Assembly: GCA_026671195.1 (NCBI GenBank)
Contig: JAPOHD010000030.1
Coordinates: forward strand, 171,930-235,929
DNA length: 64,000 bases
Direction: 5' to 3'
Source: Draconibacterium aestuarii
GTDB taxonomy: Bacteria; Bacteroidota; Bacteroidia; Bacteroidales; Prolixibacteraceae
Position 1 is the first letter of the stretch, and every line of letters starts with the position of its first letter. Of the stretch, positions 61,593 through 64,000 are shown piece by piece. The translations under genes and the position numbers were made by a program. Under the pieces are notes generated by a model, which was not told the origin of the DNA, did no database searches, and saw nothing but the letters and a program-made list of their open reading frames with translations.

Positions 61593-63845
61593 TTAATATT
61601 TTAGAGATGAAACCACAACAGGCCCTAGCAATCCGGACGGTTGTAATCGGCTGTCTTTTCTATAAGGATTGACCAGAGTCCAGGTTTCACGGTCATCTTC
61701 AGGCAAATTCTGATCCCCAATCAAACGATTTACCCAGGTGTTTACTACTTCAATTTCTACTGTGTTTTCTCCTTCTTTGATTGCTTTTGAAATATCCATT
61801 TTATATGGTGGAGTCCACACACCACCAACAGATGTACCATTCACCTTTACTTTCGCCATCGACGATAGTTTCCCCAAATCAATAAATACCTGTTCTTTAC
61901 CGGGTAGCTCCTTCAGATTAAAGCTGCCAGAATAGGTAGCTGCTCCGGAGTAATATTTTATTTGCTCATTCGAAGAAGATGTCCAGTCCTCAAGAGAAGT
62001 ATAAACTATTGAATTTTCAGGACCTCGCAAAGCCGGATCAAACTGAACGATCCATGGGCCATTTAGTTCAGCCAATGTTTGAGGATTTGGAAAGTTATCC
62101 TCCAGTTTGGAGCCAGATTTGTTAGTTGCTTTTTGTTTAAATACAATAAATACACTTTCGTACGGCGCCAGCTTCAATGGAACTTTTACACCATTTTTAG
62201 TTTGCTCAAATGCAGGTAGCTTGCGCATTGTTCCATCAGTAGCTTGCCATAATTCAGGCTGTTTGTTTTCCACTCTGAACTCCGGAGAAAATATTTTGCA
62301 GTCATTGGTTTGATTGGTTACAAAATAAACTTCCGAATTTGGCAATGTACGATGTCCAAAATGAATGCTGTTATCTTCCGGTAATTTACAGTCAGGTTCG
62401 CAATTAATAAGCGAAAATGCTTCTTCCATCGTCATACCATTCAAAACCAGCCCTTTACCAAAGGTATGAAATTTACTCTTTAGCCCGTCGATATCTCCCC
62501 ACAAATGCGCTGCCATTTCCCGAACTTTCTCATCAGCTTCAGGTTGATTTTGAAGACTTGGCGATCGATTCGGTGCCGGTCCCAAAACAACAGCACCATC
62601 ATTCACCAGTAGCTTAATCTTAGTTAACAACTCAGGACGCATTGTTTCTAATTTCGGCAAAACCAAAATCCGGTATTGTGTGCCGTGAGGAAGAGTAAGC
62701 AGTCCATTTTCAACAGTCATGTATTTTTCAATTACCTCTGCATTGATATAGTCAAACTGATATCCCACCGGAAGTTCAGGATCTGTAATTCCGGTCATCT
62801 TTGGTGCATCTTCTCCTATAAAATAAGCTGCATCGGCCACGTTTAATCCCTGCTGAAGCATAAAATTGGTACGTTTTAAATACTCAGTATAAACATCTAA
62901 CTGGGAGAACCATGTGTTTTTTCGGTTGAACTCATTCCCAAACCACGCATTTACCCCGGGATTTTTATCTTCATAAGGTTGTGAAATATAAACATGTAGA
63001 ATTGTGTTGTTTATGCCTTCGGCAAAAAACCGATCGCCTCGCTGTTTAAACAGCGCGGGATAACGACTAAAAGCCGGGCCACCGCAAGTATTGGATTCGG
63101 CAGAAATTTTTGTTTTTCCATAAATGTGACCACAAGACGTTGCAGCACGATTTTCAATATTTCCCAAATCTCCTTCACTCCAAAATTCTCCACCAATTCC
63201 ATCCGACTGTCCTCCATACATCAAAAATTCTCCCGGGAATCCCCAGTGCCCGTAATTTTCCAGCCATGTTTTTAGGCCATATTCATGACAAGCATCTCGT
63301 AGTCCACCCACATAATCGTAGGCAACCTTGTCGGCAACCAGTCGGCGCACATCCCAGAGGAAACGATTAGAAGCATCTTCGCTATTCACAACAAAACCTT
63401 TGTAAACAGGCAAAAACGAAACAGGATCATACCCGTAGCATTCCTGAAATTCAGAAATAAAATCATCGGTAAAATTTTGTCCTCCCATCTCATAGCTATC
63501 CTGAACCACCTCTTTAAAACTTTTTCGATCGGCTTCGGGAATACGTTTTAATATTTCACCAATAAAACTGTCAAAATGCTTTTGTATGTGCTTTTTGCTC
63601 ATTTTGTCAATTTCCAACCCGGTTGCTTCTGGCGAGGCCGGACTATTCTTCACTCCGGTTGGTGTCATTCCAGTTCGTAATATTACCCAATCACCTTCCG
63701 GCACCTCCCATTTCAGTGTGCCTTCTTCTGACAGATATTCAGAAATATCGATCACCTGTGTAGCATCAACAATGGTCGATTTATCAGAAGCATACTGTTG
63801 AGGCCATTGATATTCATGCCAGTAAGGCAAAGGTGTTTGGTACAT
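61593..63845 (-). pseudogene. GH106-like alpha-L-rhamnosidase, 5'-truncated
   Basis: The first ATG at 63845 gives 750 residues starting MYQTPLPYWHEYQWP with no signal peptide. The frame remains open for 24 more codons and then meets TAG at 63918-63920; these codons still read like GH106 (ERYAEKTLAKM). GH106 enzymes are usually more than 1,000 residues, so the signal peptide and a large part of the catalytic barrel are missing. The rest is well kept: GLKTWLENYGHWGFPGEFLMYGG, ISAESNTCGG, and a C-terminal jelly roll (VWTPPYKMDISKAIKEGENTVEIEV). A terminator hairpin lies directly upstream at 63903-63944, so the gene seems cut by a deletion or rearrangement. The product is probably inactive and not exported. 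Confidence 0.65.
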
Positions 63846-63902
63846 TTTAGCAAGTGTTTTTTCGGCGTAACGTTCTATCCTTAAATCCGCGGGAGTTGGT
63901 TT

Positions 63903-63944
63903 AAAAAAGCTGTAAAACTATTCAAATGAATGCTTTACAGCTTT
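63903..63944 (-). terminator. Rho-independent terminator directly upstream of the truncated GH106 gene
   Basis: AAAGCTGTAAA (63906-63916) and TTTACAGCTTT (63934-63944) form a perfect 11-bp stem with a 17-base loop, followed on the minus strand by six T. It should end a transcript coming from beyond the right edge of the window. No start codon or promoter for the GH106-like frame is visible between it and 63845. Confidence 0.75.
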
Positions 63945-64000
63945 GGTACGTTCACCTAAATTGGTGTTGCTAAACAATACCGTTATGAAAATAGTAAATT

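Noticed and set aside
1..64000. CRISPR arrays, insertion sequences, tRNA or rRNA genes
   Set aside because: No regularly spaced repeats, no transposase-like frame and no tRNA or rRNA signature other than the tmRNA was recognised by eye.

Overview
The window reads as a chromosomal segment of a polysaccharide-degrading member of the Bacteroidota, probably a marine or sediment relative of the Marinilabiliales/Prolixibacteraceae. The evidence is three SusC/SusD pairs, a hybrid two-component regulator, FecI/FecR-type sigma/anti-sigma pairs, many secreted sulfatases, -7 promoter boxes of the Bacteroidota type (TAnnTTTG), and a tmRNA with the tag GENNYALAA. The genus placement is inference. No rRNA, tRNA, insertion sequence or CRISPR array was seen.

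Region 1 (1-13.2 kb) is core sugar metabolism. The end of a metallophosphoesterase gene is followed by a galactose block: an SSS symporter, a FucP/GluP-type MFS permease, galT, galK, a GntR-type repressor with a sugar-binding-like sensor domain, and galM. The same 17-bp sequence lies in front of galK and between the repressor gene and galM, and is the likely operator. A long-chain acyl-CoA synthetase gene comes next, then a two-gene operon of a glucuronokinase-like GHMP kinase and a GalU-type UTP-sugar uridylyltransferase. The tmRNA gene ssrA (13296-13689) closes this part.

Region 2 (14-64 kb) lies entirely on the minus strand and consists of three tandem polysaccharide-utilization units. In transcription order from the high-coordinate end these are: (C) a 5'-truncated GH106-like gene and a GH78 rhamnosidase, then ECF sigma, FecR, SusC with an STN domain, SusD and two sulfatases; (B) ECF sigma, FecR, SusC with STN, SusD, a sulfatase, a GH2 enzyme, five more sulfatases and a beta-propeller glycosidase-like lipoprotein; (A) a hybrid two-component regulator, a large secreted putative glycosidase, SusC without STN, SusD, GH130, an MFS permease and a second putative glycosidase lipoprotein. 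Eight sulfatases, a GH2 enzyme and two rhamnosidase-type genes point to a heavily sulfated, probably rhamnose-containing glycan (ulvan-like is one possibility). Unit A looks like a separate system for a different, possibly mannose-containing, oligosaccharide.

The regulatory logic is consistent. The two SusC proteins encoded next to sigma/anti-sigma pairs carry the STN signalling domain, and the one next to the hybrid two-component regulator does not. GC-rich hairpins follow each susD gene and also separate fecR from susC in both sigma-controlled units, so transporter, regulator and enzyme genes are probably expressed at different levels. No polysaccharide lyase and no sulfatase-maturing enzyme are encoded in the window. 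The strongest leads are the two secreted enzymes of unit A that I cannot place in a known family, the twin-palindrome element in front of unit A, the galactose operator pair, and the truncated GH106 gene that starts directly behind a terminator.
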